A DNA stretch of 64,000 nucleotides from Sphagnum compactum. Its lineage: Eukaryota; Bryophyta; Sphagnopsida; Sphagnales. The stretch covers positions 21,452,001 through 21,516,000 of the forward strand of contig OZ234494.1 in NCBI GenBank assembly GCA_965153455.1, given 5' to 3'. Positions 62,400 through 64,000 of this stretch are shown in pieces. Below the pieces are notes generated by a model that saw nothing but the letters and a program-made list of their open reading frames with translations, did not search any database and was not told the DNA's origin. The translations under genes were made by a program, and so were the position numbers. Position 1 is the stretch's first letter. Each line of letters begins with the position of its first letter.

Positions 62400-64000
62400 G
62401 GCCTCTTTCCGTTGGTCTCCTCTGACCAAAGATTCTACCCCCCACAAGAGCTTTCCATTACATTTGTTCCATCTAATTAATTGAGCTCACAATCGTCACA
62501 AAGCTTTACATGTCAAGCATTGATCAAATGCAGAGCTCTGTGAACGTTGAGTCCACCTGAGAATCATTAGAGAGTGACACCTCTTATCCTCTTACATGGG
62601 ATCATATGTTCTTGCAAGTTCCCTTACAAGCTCCCTACATATGAACTATTCCTAACATTAATTATGTAAGAAATTTTCCTGCCTAGATTTAGCTCTCCCC
62701 ATTGGATCCTGCTTGTCCATGCAGGCAGAAACAGTACCCCATTTCACTGGGCTTCAGTCTAGACTTTGATGAAATCAGCCTAATGGAAAGAGACCATTAG
62801 AAGCTCAGCTACACCAAAAAAAGGGATTTCTATTAAAGAAAACACTGCTACTGACTGATGGATTTAGATCTTGCCACCCATCGACTCCCAAGAGATTGAA
62901 ATCTTGCAAGCAGATAATGCTTTTCTCTGCATTGATGAGACTGAAGTTGGAGGGTATGGGTATGGAGACTTACCAATAACTATCAACACATGTGGAAATG
63001 CGAATTTCCATTGCGTTCGTCGCCCACATGCAACTTTTTTCTCCTTTTAGTGTAGGTTAAAGCCCTACGTCAAGGGCATTACCAAAATAAGGGTGCATGA
63101 GGCGATAGCTGAGCTGAGTGTAGGCCTGATTTTGGTAATGCCCTCGACCACCAAGGGGTTTAAGAGACATGATGACCTGCCAGAAATTCAGTGGAGAAAC
63201 CAAGGCGAAACAGGAGAGGGGCATTATGAAAAACGAAAGGATGGTCATGAAACAGTTTTCTGTTGGGTTTCACTTCCTTCACTTGGCAGCTCCTTTGTCA
63301 CACAGTCATCCTGCGTTCAGCAGCGACACACACATCCCAAATGAAAGAAAACGACATACAGATTTCAATGTCATCAAACACCACCGCATCTCTATTAAGT
63401 GCTCTCTTTGTCTCCACGCCGTTGAGAGTAAACACTACCAGCAGCCAACAAAAAAAAAAAACATGCTTCCTTGCAAAATCCTCAAACCACTTTTTATTCA
63501 CACTCAAAACCCTAAAGTTAGAAACTTGCTTGTGAATGCTAGTTCACTGTGGCCATAAATGCGGATGGTGGCTCCAACTGGTTGACAGTGCACATGTAGA
63601 GTCTAGGGCCGGAGTTTTGGATTCAAGGCAGCAGGACTCTTGCTGAGGTAATGCATTAAAGTAGCTTGCTTTGAACTTTACTGCACATAAAATAAGCTCA
63701 CTACAACATCGTTCCTTTTATGCACAAAGTTAGAGTGTTCAAAACTTCAATGGATGTTCCATTAACCCCTAAAACGTCTGTCAAGAGCACTTAAGGAAGC
63801 CTGCTCTGTCAAGAGTATTTAAAAGGGACTCATTCGATACATAACTATTATGCTTTACTTTGGCGGCGGGAATTTGACTGAGATACTGTGCAGCACTTTA
63901 TTTTATTTTGGTCTTTTCTGCATCATCAGTGTGTATGTAGGTGGAAAAAAAAACTCAGTGACCAGATTCACGTGTGGCGAAAGCAGAAAAGTGTTGCAAA
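62400..64000. other. higher-GC stretch without a recognised protein
   Basis: Composition rises from AT-rich spacer to gene-like at about 62.4 kb and stays so to the window end. Short frames (63093-63344 and 63169-63558 on plus) resemble no family. The region includes the hairpin at 63056-63165 and could be a non-coding primary transcript or the edge of a gene beyond the window. Confidence 0.4.
63056..63165 (+). ncRNA. candidate microRNA precursor hairpin
   Basis: The left arm 63069-63088 (GTCAAGGGCATTACCAAAAT) pairs with 63129-63148 with a single mismatch, which is a G-U pair in RNA, over 20 bp around a 40-nt loop. Pairing continues outward in part (TTAAAGCCCT on the left against AGGGGTTTAA on the right), giving arms of about 33 nt. 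Size, near-perfect stem and unique position fit a plant MIRNA foldback. A short inverted-repeat transposon is the alternative. I do not recognise a known miRNA family. Confidence 0.4.

Noticed and set aside
63093-63558. Short plus-strand frames near the right end
   Set aside because: They overlap the hairpin and contain an A run; no similarity to known proteins.
1-64000. tRNA, rRNA, CRISPR arrays and bacterial operons
   Set aside because: I looked for B-box-like GGTTCGA contexts, conserved rRNA blocks and regularly spaced repeats and found none that hold up; the window is eukaryotic nuclear DNA.

Overview
The window reads as nuclear DNA of a land plant. It has multi-exon genes with GT-AG introns and islands of mixed-composition genes separated by long, very AT-rich, transposon-littered spacers. 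The gene content is plant-specific: a kelch-Ser/Thr phosphatase of the BSU1/BSL family, a TIR-NB-LRR receptor, a PPR protein, and nuclear-encoded plastid-division genes. A MinC homologue and the style of the TIR-NB-LRR and PPR sequences point to a non-seed plant, most likely a moss. The species cannot be fixed from the sequence alone.

Layout. 1-6.3 kb: the last 17 exons of a BSL/PPKL phosphatase (+). 6.3-12.6 kb: spacer with an A/purine-rich repeat tract and a decayed hAT transposase (-). 12.6-16.3 kb: a TIR-NB-LRR gene (-) with a MITE directly behind its stop codon. 16.3-24.2 kb: AT-rich spacer with direct repeats and a 290-bp near-perfect foldback element. 24.2-27.9 kb: a conserved-looking acidic protein of unknown function (-) and its GC-rich upstream region. 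28.45 kb: a Tourist-like MITE with TTA target duplications. 32.5-34.5 kb: a two-exon DUF427 gene (+) whose intron holds a 107-bp minisatellite and a decayed copy of the exon-2 start. 34.5-44.1 kb: spacer with a decayed PIF/Harbinger transposase and a possible LTR remnant. 44.2-50.1 kb: a compact cluster of a small membrane protein (-), MinC (+), a four-helix membrane protein (+) and MinD (-). 52.6-53.5 kb: a broken PPR gene carrying an OSB-type PDF motif. 54-62 kb: spacer with a minisatellite and a GATATC-rich inverted-repeat element. 62.4-64 kb: a higher-GC stretch holding a pre-miRNA-like hairpin.

How the genes relate. The most striking region is 44-50 kb. MinC and MinD form the bacterial and plastid FtsZ-positioning system. 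Here their nuclear genes lie within 4.3 kb, separated only by one small membrane-protein gene. The MinC model has an N-terminal leader and the MinD/FtsZ-binding C-terminal beta-domain, but no visible FtsZ-antagonising N-domain. The other genes (brassinosteroid-type phosphatase, immune receptor, DUF427) have no evident functional link to this cluster.
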